Part shown: positions 12,842-25,300 of the stretch, in pieces | Position numbering within the stretch: position 1 is the first letter of the stretch | How the letters are laid out: each line of letters opens with the position of its first letter | Source of the DNA: Eleginops maclovinus | Taxonomy: Eukaryota > Chordata > Actinopteri > Perciformes > Eleginopidae | Assembly: GCF_036324505.1 (NCBI RefSeq) | Contig: NC_086363.1 | Coordinates: 14,384,153-14,448,152, forward strand | Length of the DNA stretch: 64,000 nucleotides | Direction: 5' to 3' | Program-made: the position numbers and the translations under genes | The notes under the pieces: generated by a model | What the model saw: only the letters and a program-made list of their open reading frames with translations | Told to the model about the DNA's origin: nothing | The model's database searches: none

Positions 12842-13050
12842 CATTACATCTATAAGTGCACTTATAGTGTCAACATGAGCAACTATTAGAACACTCATTA
12901 TTCTTATGATGGTCATAATATATTGGAAATCCACTGCCTTTTGACCGACATGCTCAATTAAAGTTAAGCCACAGAAAGAAAGCACATTTCTGTGACAAAT
13001 GTCAAAAAACCATAAGGCCTTATCTTTCGAGATAGAGTCATTGATTGAGG
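12842..13050. repeat. Locally duplicated block, copy 1
   Basis: Shares cattacatct, tattggaaatccac-gcctt, gacatg-tcaat, acagaaagaaag/aaagaaagac and ttctgtga in the same order with 13507-13710. The relation is also visible in the minus-strand translation (KAVDFQY...AHVD and KAVDFQY...AHID), but stops and drift show no sign of coding use. Confidence 0.65.
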
Positions 13051-13506
13051 TTTTCTCTTTGAGCTGTCCCTGCATCATTTTTCAGCACCTGAAATCGAAA
13101 AAAAATCCATTGTGCAGACTCGGTGACCCTTGCTGTCCAGAGGGCCTGTCAGAAATGGCATTTCTGATTAAAAGCCAGGTGCAGGACGGAGCGAAGAATG
13201 TAAGGTCAACATTTCAGAAATCCTGGCTAAGTCTCTGTTTGATACTCAAAACGTTAAACATGATTGTTTTACCAGCATTCAATTGAGCAAGGCAAGATAT
13301 TGCCCGGAAGGCAAGAAACTAATTTCTGCACTTTACAACATACAAATCAGATGTCACAAATGGCCCCTCCACTCAGGTGTATCCAGGTTACTGCAGGGTC
13401 ACATCACTAAAAAGCTCTTTAGCAGCTGATTACTGAAATTGCTTCCTGTGTTTTCCCTCAGATCAAACTGATTTAGCGCTGTCACTGTAAATTGAAATCT
13501 CAATTA

Positions 13507-13710
13507 ATTACATCTAGGGGACTGTAATTAACATTGCATCAATATGAGCCATGATTATGACACTAATTAATTTCATAATTATGATTATGTCATATTGGAA
13601 ATCCACAGCCTTCCCACTGACATGATCAATCAAAGAAACATAAAGAAAGACTGTTTCTCTGTGAAATCTCCAGAAACCAAAGGTTTTACAGTGTTTTGTT
13701 TGTTTTTTTT
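13507..13710. repeat. Locally duplicated block, copy 2
   Basis: Direct-orientation partner of 12842-13050, about 665 bp away. Divergence is substantial, so this is either an old tandem duplication or two copies of an unnamed interspersed repeat. Confidence 0.65.
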
Positions 13711-15276
13711 GCTTTGAGCTGTCCTTACTCTTTGGAGGCTCTGCTTCATTGACTTTCAATAAGGTTATGAAAATTAAGAGTTGTTAATCATGGTGCCATT
13801 TCACTGCTATTAAAGAAAACGGTTTAACAATCCTGTGAAAGAAGATCAAAATACTTCTCACATGTGACTGCTGCAGATCCTCACAACCTTTTGAACCATT
13901 GACTCTCTTATTCACAGCCCTCCTGCCCCAAAGTGGTCTCATGTATTCATAGACACATCAGAACCACAATCCTGCCATCTCTGTTCATTCGAACACACAG
14001 GAATGTGTATTAGATGTATTATCTGGTATCCCAGTCAAAAGTATACTGAGCATGATACCATCTTTTTAACGTTTCTACCTTTTTGTCTCATTTATCTCGG
14101 GAGTTATTCCTCCAATATTCAAATCAACTTGTGTTTAACTCAAACTGAACAAATCTAAACTTGACACACCAACCTTCAAATGTAGGATCCATATCTAAAG
14201 GAGCCTTTCGAGGCAAAGTATTGGAGAACATTCACAGATATCAGAATTCATCATAGTACAGTAAATGCACTAACAAATGATTTAAATTACATAAGGAATA
14301 ATTCAGATGATGCCTGCTTTAATGTTTTTGTAAAACCTTTCTTCTGCTTGTTTTTGATACAGTGAATCATGGAATATTAATAAGTCGTAGAGAAAAACGG
14401 GAAAGTGTGACTTAAATTGACAGCATGATTTCACCCAGCTGTCAAATTTAAAGTACGAAACAATTTGCAAACAATTAGTAAATGTTAGTTTTAAAGGTGT
14501 GAAGTGTTGATTGGAGTGTTGTTTGTCTGACAAAAAAAGCTGATATAGCCAGAGGGGAAGGTGTCAAAAGTATGGTACTGCATTACATTAACTATGATGG
14601 ATGTGGACCAAACCTTATTTTGATAACACGGTGGCCTTTTCAGGCTAGAGGTGTCATTTAAAAACATCAGAAAGAACCTTCGGGTTAATGTGAAAACCCA
14701 CCATGTGAAACTTTTGTTTATCTGAGATGGTAAACAGGCAAGAAAAAACAAATTCATAAGTGACTGCTTTTTCCATTCGCGTTCAAAACAAGGTCCATGT
14801 ATACATGACTGTAAGCATGCAGCATTCAGCATTCCACCCTGTGGAGCTGTCACTGTAAATAAGTGTTTTTGTTTACAGTCTACAGAACCACAACGTGACT
14901 TGCATTGCATTTGGGACATTGCTGTTGTTAACCAGACCGAGTGTTACTGCCGTCTACAGTTCAGAGCATGAGCGAGATTGAAAACAAATGTGAATACAGG
15001 ACAGGGCTTTATGCACCTAAATTAACACTGATTGACATCATTTTTTTTTGTGATCAGAGTAGTGTAACACCCTGATCACCTTTTGGAAGCTTTTATTCCT
15101 CCTCTGTAGTTTACGTTCTATACGGCACTATGGGGGAGAGCCCAGAACTCCCTCGAATTCAAAGAAACTCTGAGTTACCCAACGTGCTTGTGTTGTTGTA
15201 ATTTGCTGCCGAGTTTGATGAAGCTACTTTTCTAACCATTAGCTTACGCAACCCAATTGTACATATTAGCGAGTGA

Positions 15277-16427
15277 AAGGGGCCCTATTATGCTCATTTT
15301 CAGGTTCATATTTGTATTTTGTTCCTCTACTGTGACATGTTAACATGCTTTGATGTTCAAAAAGGTCTTTATTTTTCCCACCCATTAGCCTATGTGGTGG
15401 AAATTTACCAATAGAAACTAACAAATAATAATGAAATGGTGAGGAAACCTTCCGGATACACTGAAATGAGGATACTTCAAAAATAAAAACTGTCATTAAC
15501 AACTTTATTCTTGCAAGAAGGTAACAACATGTGTGTCAAGCAGACTGCAGCAAACTACAAAGATAAGGAAGTTTGCAGTGTGTCTTATATTCACAAAACA
15601 GGCAACGTAGTAAAAGAAGAGTTATATGACTGTTTAACACTCCAGCTTGCAACAAGAGACACAAAATGTCTACATTCCTCAAAAGGAGGAATCCCTAATC
15701 CTGACAGTACACATGTCTATCCTCATTTATGACTCTTGTAGGTTCGGACTTTTACTACCTGTTGTGTCTGTTTCCCGTTTTACTTTGAAATGTTTTCCCT
15801 CTGTTGTGTCATGTGTAGTTTTACTTCCTGTCTTTTGGTTTTCCTTGTGTCTGATTGTTTCATTGTTGTCACCTGTTGCCCTTCCTCCCCTCCCCAGCTG
15901 TGGCATGTGTTGTCATTAGTGTCTTTGTATTTAGTCCGGCTTTCCCTTGTGTTCTTTGTCAGTTCGTTATCGTCTTTCATGTATCAAGCCCGGTGTTTTT
16001 CATGTCCTGGATTTTCCCAAACTTTGTGTTTTTGTAAAACAGCTTTTTGGAATAAAGCTCGCCTTTTGTTTGTACCTATTTTGCCTCCCTTTGTTGCTGC
16101 ACTTGGGTCCTATTTCCCCCACCCTCGACATTAACTTAAGAACACATGATAAGCTTTCAATGCTAATATTAAAATGTTAAAATATTCCATTTCACCTATC
16201 ACGCACAATGTGTTGGGGTGCTAGCCAATACAAGCGCAAGGGTTATGTAGTGGAGTCACTGTCATCGAAGTAAACAAAGTGCTACAATGGAGTCGTTTCA
16301 GGCAGGGGGGGTGATGTGTGGGAGAGAAACTCCCTCTGGAGGGAACTTTGGCCCCTGCAGACCATTAACATGCACACAAACCTATAGATCACACTACAGA
16401 AAAGTAAACCAAAAGAAGCATAGGGCC
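15277..16427. mobile_element. GGGCCCTATTATGC-type MITE split by an LTR copy
   Basis: Left end aaaggggccctattatgctc at about 15277 is a terminal sequence I recognise from a common teleost MITE. A matching right end, gcatagggcc (16418-16427), has lost three bases relative to the perfect inverted copy. Between them sits the LTR-like copy at about 15726-16130, so the MITE was present first and was then interrupted. Non-coding. Confidence 0.65.
15726..16130 (+). mobile_element. Degenerate solo LTR, copy 1 (inside the MITE)
   Basis: Closely similar in order and length to the solo LTR at 37202-37611: shared blocks include gttttccctc, acttcctgtct, cctcccctccccagctgt, aataaagc (16051) and ctgcacttgggtcctatttcccc. 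Ends at cgaca. The 5' end is degenerate and no target duplication could be seen. No retroviral or retrotransposon coding sequence is attached. Confidence 0.7.
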
Positions 16428-19400
16428 TGTTTAAAAATAGTGAGTCCCCAGCTCCGTTAAATCAAATCAATTGATTGGTATTCACTTTTAATTGTCCACA
16501 ATGAAGATGTTTATTAACTAGGTTTGTTAACCAGCTATCTAACTAACAAAAACTAAAAGGTACGGATCTATGAGTTTACTCTACGGCAAAATAACAGTTA
16601 AGCTGCCTTCATAAAATAAGCAAATTACTTTTTTCTCACCACAAGGTTTGGCACACAGCAAATGTTATTTCCGTTTCTGTGGTCACATTTGCCGCTCACA
16701 TGCTTCATACGGCTGTAATGTCATTGGTTGTGCGTCCAAAGGTTAATTGCAAAAACGGTTCAAGTTTAAATAATTCGAACTTTGAGGAAAACAATGTGGG
16801 CGGAGAGCCTGGCATGTCAAGGAAGGTTTAGGCCAAGCAAGGCGGTCATTGGTTGCCTAGCTAAAAAACAAGGACGTAGTATGCAGCAATAAAAGCAGTC
16901 TTTTGAGTTAAAGCCTATCATTTAAATTAAAGAAAGCTGCCTCGTGCTATGTAAACTGCACAAAGCAATCTGTCTAATTGGGTTCTATGGCAGCATTGTT
17001 CAGAGGACATCATGTAACTCATGCAAATGTCCTTACAATGAACTACAGGAGGCATATGATGTGCTTGTATCTGTTTGTGAGGGTATATTCCTATTTTTAT
17101 GGTCTTTTTTGTTTGATGACTATACATGATCGTATAAGGCAGTCTTTGCCATATCATATCTAAAGATCTTATCTAGAAGCACATAAATACTGGTAATGAA
17201 ATCTACATACCTTTTATGTCCATTTGTGACAAAACAAGTGGCAATAAAAAATCAGCTGTTGATACTGCATTTATTTTGTATAACATTGAATATGATTCAT
17301 GATGTTACGGCTATCTTGTCAAAATCCACCTTTGAGAACTCAAGAGTCTGTTTCTCCCCTCTCACCCAGAAGAAGCTCCTCCATGCAGTGAATAATTACG
17401 AATCTGATGATCCTCATGATCATGATCGTATTGAAATGAGAAATCTGAAGCATCAAGGGAGGTCTCAATACAGCACACACTAGGTGTGAGAGGCTTGATC
17501 TGTTAGTTCTATTCTTTATATGTTTCAAGGCCATATTAAGTAAATCCCTTCACATCCCTGCACACATCTGATGTGCAGAAACAACTGGGTTTTATGTTCA
17601 GCTTATTATGAGTCTTCTTTAACCAACATACACTGGAGGAAGTGTTCTCCACAAACTATAAATGAAAAGAGCGCCCATTGCCTAAGGTGATGCTCTTAAA
17701 CCAAAACATTATTACATTATGCAAAGTGTTGACAGTCTGACAGTACAGCTGACCGTTCTTTGAAGGAGCAGCTACTGTAATGACCAGCTTGTCTTTCTTC
17801 CCCGGGGAAGAGAAAAACATTCTATTATTCATTCTGTCGTGTGAAGTAACACTGTTATCATTTGTTCTGTATTTAAAGGTACTCCTCTGGGGTTTTGATG
17901 ACCTATTTTGAGTAGAAATCCTGCCATATATATATAGTCTGACTTTACTTTTGTAATATCTAAGATCTGTCAGAGATTTATGCTGCCAACCCAATACAAT
18001 GGTGAGGTGAATAGAACTTGCTTTGTTGTGCTCAAAGAATTCAAAGCCTGATAGACAGACTGAACAGACTTTTCTTTTCATTAACTCAGCATGACATCAT
18101 GGTCCTGTTTGCCACTTTTTTGTTAGTGTGGGCTCTTTTGTTTTGTTTTGCCATAGCAGTTGCTAGGAGCAGCTATTTAAACAAAACAAGAGGAAAAAGC
18201 TGTCAGTTGGCACATCAGCAGATGTATTTCAATCACTGAACTGAACTGACGGTCTTGATTTAGAAGGGGTCAGGGGCCAAGTCATGTTTTTTTGTGTTTT
18301 ATATTTCCAATAAGGAGTATCCCTGCATCCCTGACTTCAGAATTACATTAGTGCAGACTGTAATAACAGCTTATTTGAATCATGGAATTTATTATCCCAA
18401 CCTTTCATATGGTCTCAAATAAATGCCTAACCTAAAGTAAAAGAGACCGGAGAATGAAAGAATGAATTGAATGATAAACACTTAATCAGGTAGAAAAAAT
18501 AAACATGACTCATCATGATTTGAAAGCAGTGAATGTAAATGTTTGTTTACAGTAAAGGCTCCACAGAGAACCTTCAATTACCACAAATAAAGCCTCCCAG
18601 CATTAATGGGCATGAGAGGGAGGGGAAATCATTTGTGATGCAAGCACTTACTTTTCAGGTTTTACACATTTTCCTGATGTTAGGCAGCTTTCTGCTGATG
18701 TGTTCCTGCCTCCAATTGGAATGTATTTCTGCAAAGAGTGTAGATGATTTACAGGACGGTCCTCAGATTGATCCCGGAAACAGCTTGTAACTTTGTCAGC
18801 TGCTAAAGATATGAGAGTGTAGGATCCGATGACCAAAAGAGACTGGTTTAAAGAAAAAACCCGTTGTTTGTTTTAGAAACTGCCCAAAAAATAAAAACAT
18901 TTTAAATAAACACTGGAGAAATAAGTCCAATAAAGTCCCTAACAAATTCCTAAGAGTTTCAATAAATGAAGCCCTTTGTGGTACTGTTGGTGTTTTGCAC
19001 ATAATGTCAGCGCTCCATAAAGTTGTGTCGAAAATGCCAATGTTACTATGGTCGTACAACCCCTATTTATCCCTTTTAAGTTCACCCTATTTATCTTTGA
19101 AAGCATGCAATAAAGGTGTGTAGCATAATCTCAATACAGAACATTTTAATTTAATCACCCGATATTGTTTTTGTATGTTACAACGGTAATAGGTAACTAA
19201 ATGATACACAATGTACCTTCCCCCGCCTCCGGAAGAAAATGATAGCTGTGTGTAACTGACCTTTTGGCCCCGATTTCAATAAGCTCTGATAATGCACCAT
19301 AGTTTTGAGTCAAACCACGACCATGTGTTCAACTAAGATTTGGCCCCGAAATAAACACGCCCCAATAATGGCGACATTTCTGAGCTTTATTGACTTATTG

Positions 19401-21144
19401 TTTTTATATCCAGGATGTAATATAGATGAGATATATTTATTTTTTGCGAAAAGGTAGAGAAAATAGTAATTGCCACTAGTATTCAAAATACTAATAGATA
19501 TCTGGAAGAGACACAGTGCTCATTGAAATTGTTGTTTTGGTAAATGGTTTGTGGTTTATCTGCTCACAGCTTCCTCTAGAACCACTCATCCAAACAATTT
19601 GGTACTGCCATTCTGGGCCTTAAACAATACATAAATTGTGAAGTGAATCGGATAGAAGGATGTTGAGAAATCAAAACACAAATGGACCCTTTCCATTTTT
19701 GGTATATAATTCTAAGCATTATTTTAAACTCCTTTTAACTCATCCATTTGTTCCTGGTCATGTACTTGCATGTAATGGAAAGATTTTGTATTTTTTCATC
19801 TAACTCTGGACAAGAAAGAGAATACACGTATTACCGAAATGTCAAACTGTTGCTTTATTAGGACTAATCTATGAATTCTAATTCTCAAACTCTTTTCACA
19901 TAAAAATACATGGCAGTCCAAGGCCAACAGAGCACGTGTTACAAAACATTGAGCCTTAGAATTCAAAGCTTACAAAGCTCTGTGATAACAACATTCCCTT
20001 ATGTGGTGCTGATAAAAGCATAGCATGAAGTTCTTTGAACCAAAGATGTTAGTATGCTTCCATTTCAGATCTGGCTTATTCGTTTACATTGTTTGTTAGG
20101 TCAGTTTCTAGAGTAGAACTCCTTATATTTATTTGACCTTATTTGCTCTCTCTTCCTCTTCCCTTTGGGTTACATTCCATAGTTTTAATCAGAAAACTGA
20201 ATAACATTAAATATGAATCATAGGTATTCATATGTACTGAGCTGCAGGAGAAAAACATACAAACATAGAAACAGCATAGCTATGCCACCAAGACAGAAAA
20301 AACAGCTATTACAATCCATTTAATTATAAATAATTGGAGTTAGGGTATAACTTGTGGATCACTGAATAAAAAAGGAAGTAAATATATATTGCCTGTTTCT
20401 TCATTCATTTATGCACACACAAACACACGCACACCCACACATACTCACACACATTAGTTTTACCTTGTGATTTTTCATTTGATGTAAAACTGTGCTATGT
20501 AAGACCAATTAGTTTGCTCTGTGTAGAAAAGACAACCCATGCTGCCCTCATTATCCCGACCAACATTCACTCCAGTGTAGCCACCTTCATGTTTAAATCG
20601 CACATACCAATGCTGCAAGCTGTTGTTTTTCTCAACCTCCAATTAGCATTATTAGCTAGAAAAGTCAAATCATTATTTTAAATACCCAAAACTGTGAGTA
20701 TTACAGTAGGTCCCTTGTGGCCAGATTTATGTGGAAGATTCTTCTGTGTGAGACAGACTCCATCTGTGCTGCATGCTTTATGTGTACCAATGTCATCATG
20801 ATATAAATACAGGAAATTCCATGACATGAAAGCTGCAGTACCTACGGTTTCTCATTATGGTGAGGTTTGCATTATGATAACAGATAGAATTAAAGGCAAG
20901 TTTTATAAAAAGTGGCACAATGAGTTGCTCAAGTGTTCATGTCCAGAAGTCCCTGATATGTGTTCAACCATAATTAAGAGCTGACTACTATTCTTAGAGG
21001 CAGCCATTTGACCTTGCATTCTGGTGAAACGATGCAGCACATTAATATTTCACTTTCTGGGTTTCTGTCTGTCAAGCTAATTTAATACTTCTTGTTCCCT
21101 CTGTGTGTTTGAATTTAAAAACTGGCATTGATATTTGCCTTTTA

Positions 21145-21400
21145 ATAAGATCTGATACCACTCTCATGTCTGTTCGTTAAAAATGTAGCTAGAGCCATGA
21201 GCCGGTTTGCTAAGCTTAGAACCAAGTCTGGAAATAGTGGGAAACAGCTAGCCTAACCAAAAAACAGTCTGGCACATAACACCCCTTTATATGCAACATA
21301 TTGTTTTGAGGCTTTGCAGAATAATATTTTAATAAGTAAGCTTTAAGGGTGCTAGAAAGTGGATTTTGATCGCTTTAATAGGACTAGCTAGCTAGCCGTT
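21145..21400. repeat. Dispersed teleost repeat, copy 2
   Basis: gataccactctcatgtctg, then gccggtttgctaagctta, aagtctggaaatagtgggaaacagctagcct. Same element as 1155-1340 and 36755-36985. Boundaries are approximate. Confidence 0.65.
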
Positions 21401-22052
21401 CAGCCGCAGTTTGAAAGGGAACAGCTTGCTTGTAGGTTATCGAGTCGCAATGCCATATGCCATATCTGCCAAAACAGCAATAGTAATGAATACTCATCTA
21501 CACAAGTTGAAATGTTTCCACTTTGTCAAGAAAGTATGTGACACTGTCACACTTTACATGAAAAGCAGTACAAAAATACATTTGGTGAGGACATGGGGAC
21601 AAGTGAGCAAAGCCATAGTACTACAGGCTAAGTTCTGGAAATGTGTATTTGTTACTTGAGTGCAGCTATCAATTGTCCTTTGCTACGAAGGAAGCGTTAG
21701 TGTTTAAGGGACAATATTTTTGTAAATCACATGTATATCCCAAAACAAAGGTAAATGAATTTGGGAGTTGCAACATACTCCATAAAACATTTCAGCAGCT
21801 GTATCCATGCTAGTAAAAATCGAATTCCAGTCTTTTACCTAAGCTAAGCTAACTTTAGGCTTGCTCTATCTACATCTAATTAACCAAAGACATGAGATGG
21901 ATAATGATTTTCATATCTAATGCTTGGCAAAAAGCAAAACAAATGTTGTTCGTTTAATGTCTACTTATCTAAAAGCAATAATATAAGACTGGAGTCTTAT
22001 TACGGCCCAACGACTATCTGAATCCTAGTCTGTCTAAAGGGAGAATCTCCCA

Positions 22053-22394
22053 TTATCCCACACAGGTTTCATCAGTCTTGTTTTCAAAGTTGTAGGAGTC
22101 TGAACCTTTTACCATTTGCTTTCCAAGTTTCCTGCCTTCAACAGGTAAATTCCTTCGATGAGAACAACAAACAATCAGTCTCTGGAGGCACAGAAGCTCT
22201 TGCCAGGAGGTACGCTGGAAGATGAAGTATATGAAAGGGTTGAATACGGTGGAGCTCTTAGCAAAGAGGCAAGGTAACATGCTGATAAAGGGAGACATGT
22301 GGCCCTGCTCCCGTGAGTGAAACATGCTCCAGTAGCTCACAGCCACGTAGGGGGTCCACGCAATGAAGAACCCAGAACTGATCATCAAAGCCAT
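22053..22394 (-). CDS. Gene B exon 4 (TM6, TM7, C-tail, stop)
   Basis: Acceptor cttatttcag|ATGGCTTTG, phase 0, 342 nt including the TAA stop. Residues 232-344: TM6 with AWTPY (Ala in place of the usual Cys of CWxP), TM7 with PCLFAKSSTVFNPFIYF, a Cys-Cys pair after helix 8 and a longer basic/acidic tail ending DETCVG. The open frame reaches about 65 codons upstream into the intron, but the acceptor and the alignment with gene A place the exon start here. Confidence 0.95.
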   Translation of the reverse strand: MALMISSGFFIAWTPYVAVSYWSMFHSREQGHMSPFISMLPCLFAKSSTVFNPFIYFIFQRTSWQELLCLQRLIVCCSHRRNLPVEGRKLGKQMVKGSDSYNFENKTDETCVG

Positions 22395-25300
22395 CTGAAA
22401 TAAGAAGAACAGATCTAAACACAAGTGTAGGGAGGAATATAGAGAGAATAAAATGGTGGTTTGTGTGCAATATGTGGCTTCAATAAAGACAAGAGGGCTC
22501 AGTAAGAGATTAGAGGGAAAGCTGGGGAAAAAGCTAAAAAAAACGCCATCTTGCTGAGGGTTCCATAAGAAGATCAAAAACACTTTCATGTCTGTACTTT
22601 TACATATGTAGCTCCCACCAGCTGGTTGCTGACTTTGTTTCTCACGTGAGCTTTGTCCAGTACTAACAGAAACTAATTATTCAACATTATCTGCTATTTA
22701 CAGCAGGGAGGCAAATAAGCGTAATCCTGAAAAATAATGAACTAACACCTTAAATTCTTTCAAGCCCTGGTGAAACAGTGGTGGTTGATGGTAAAAATGA
22801 AATGTTGTGAAGTCTGAAAGATAGAGGTTACCGCGTCACATCAAAGAATAAAGAACAGCTGGAATTCATTGCTTGAGTCCATTGTGGTTATGACGATAAG
22901 AAAAGACAGCATGTCATCATTCTGGCAGGTAATTGAAATAAATGAAGACTATTGAATTAAAGCAGTCTATTCGGCCGTGAGGGATTTGAATATCTGTCAC
23001 ATTATCTAAAAAACATGTGTATACAATTTGTAATGAGCAAGAAAGTGACAGGTTTATTTATTAGCAAATTCCCATTCCCAATTCCCCATTGCTTTTTATT
23101 AAGAGACATCATTAAAATATTCCACAAAATCAATGTTGTCATTTTCTGATCAAACACTGTGTGACTGATACCAAAAGAGTTCATTTGAACTAAGGAAGCT
23201 GCATGTCATACAGTTAAAATTATATATGCTTTCAATATGTGCACTCAAGTGAAGTACTTCAATTTGCTGTTAAATGACTTCAACACAGTACTAAGAGCGG
23301 TTTAGTGGCTGTAAAATAGCTGTTCTAAGATTAGAGCAATGTATTCCACTTATAGAACACTTAAACAATACCTTGTGAGGTATAAAGAAAGATTGATGGA
23401 GTGAAACGGATAAAAGGCCATCAGGTTGTTTTTTTTTATTCAAGGGTCTTTTTAAGTCAAAATGCGGGCAATCAAGCGCAACTGATGAATGCCCAGGATA
23501 AAAAAGCTAAAGTGAAGGACACAGGTTCAAGTAACACACTCACTCAAACACGCGCTCAATAGCCATATCCAGAGGGCATCTACACAATTAAACGTGTTGT
23601 GTTCACAGGAAACCAGATGTGTAAAAGTGATGACCAGTGGCCGACCCTGAGCACTTTGAGCATAATCTGCAGATCAGTGAGACACTTCCCTTCTAACCTT
23701 TGTCAATACCTCAATAATTTTTAGTCACATTGCTTGCAGCCTGACCAAAGATTCAAAGATAGAATTACAATGAAAAGAATTATGACTACGCCATTTCATA
23801 TTCTGTACTTTCAAAATGAATTCAATGCACGCACTTTGACTCACTCATGAATATGCACTTACACACACTAGCAAATGCACACATGTGGACATGTAATTAA
23901 ATCCTTGCAAAGGGCGCGCACTGGGGGCTTTTAGATTAGGTGAGGCACATCCAATCAACCTTACAATAAAGTCAAGCCATTTCGAAGATATGATAAGAGA
24001 TAGATTTCGGCAATTATCACACAAGAGACCACTCTTTACCATTGTTTTCTTTTTTGTAGCACAGTGTTGGTGATTAATATAGTGTGAATCCCATATAGAC
24101 ATTTTCTACTGCCTTGTGAGAGGTGTGAATTCAATGTAAGTTGATATTCTATATTTCTTATAAAAGAAAAACACATTAAAATACCAAAACGAACACTTAT
24201 GTTACATCTATACATTACATATGACATATGACTCTTAAAAAACAGCCATATCGAATGTAAGGTAAACGAAAAAATAGATCCAATGAAATACACTTTACTG
24301 CATTTGCTCCTGTTGGAGTAATGTAAGTTGTGTTCTCAGTCCAAGGTAATTACTTAAAACCAAATGGAAAATGAAAATACACATACATATGACTTATTCC
24401 TATGTACTGCCTTTGAGCCAAAGGCTTAAGGTAGCATGGAGACAGAAAGCAGGCGTAACAGCCAGCATGGCTCTGTCCAAATTAACAATGATAATAAAAC
24501 TGATTGATTAGCACGTTATGTAAACCACGACATGTTGTGTATACAACAAATAGTTAATTGCTGCACCCCTTTGTTGACTGAGCTAGTGACTTCCTGGGGT
24601 CGTTGCTGGTTGGCTAGCAACCTTACACTGATGACAAGATGATAGCTGCAGAAGGGAATTCTAAAATGTCCATTAAGGATAAAGTACAGGACTTTTTAAT
24701 TTGAGAGAGCCTGACTTGCTGTTTCCCCCTAAAGTCAACTAATTGTTCTCGTAATCATTGTCTCTAGCTTTATCTTAAGTAGAGACACATGAGAGTGTGG
24801 TTATTTTTGTATCTATATTTTTGCAAAAGAGGGCGAATCATTTCTAAAATTGTCAAACTAATCCTTTACAGTATTACCTCCTAAGTGGGAATGAATGAGC
24901 TTGGGGCTGAGTGCCACTGACAGCATAGTGAGGTCATTATGTGTTGATGAATGGGTGCTGATTACATAAGAACATTCTTTTTATTAATCTTAAAAAAGGC
25001 AGTATGCAAATATCTGGATTTTGTGAACGCGAGAAATTTGCGGGAATTTCTGAATATCAGACATGAGCACACATGACATACTCAACTGCCCCAAAGTTCA
25101 TTCATTCACAATGAACTTTGGCAGCCTGTAAGGCATAAGGTGAGTGACTAGTGCTGAGTAGGGAACAGTTGAGGGAATACAGAGGGGAGCTCAAATATAC
25201 AATAAAGTTCTTTAGTAATAATATAAAACGCTAAAATATACAATACTGGAAAACCTGAAATTAAGTTGGAGGATTCTAAGCCCTTGGTTACAGACAAGCA

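Larger units (their letters stand above)
11479..22052. other. Intergenic interval between the two opsin genes
   Basis: About 10.6 kb between the gene A start codon and the gene B stop. It should contain the gene A promoter (next to 11478) and the gene B 3' UTR (next to 22053). I see an 18-G run at 11705-11722, a duplicated block near 12.8 and 13.5 kb, a nested MITE/LTR near 15.3-16.4 kb and a dispersed repeat near 21.1 kb. No TATA box or other promoter element could be assigned with confidence, and no additional protein-coding exon is supported. Confidence 0.7.

Noticed and set aside
22395..22589. Upstream extension of gene B exon 4 as a separate protein start
   Set aside because: The extension is intron sequence containing the acceptor; gene A lacks any counterpart.
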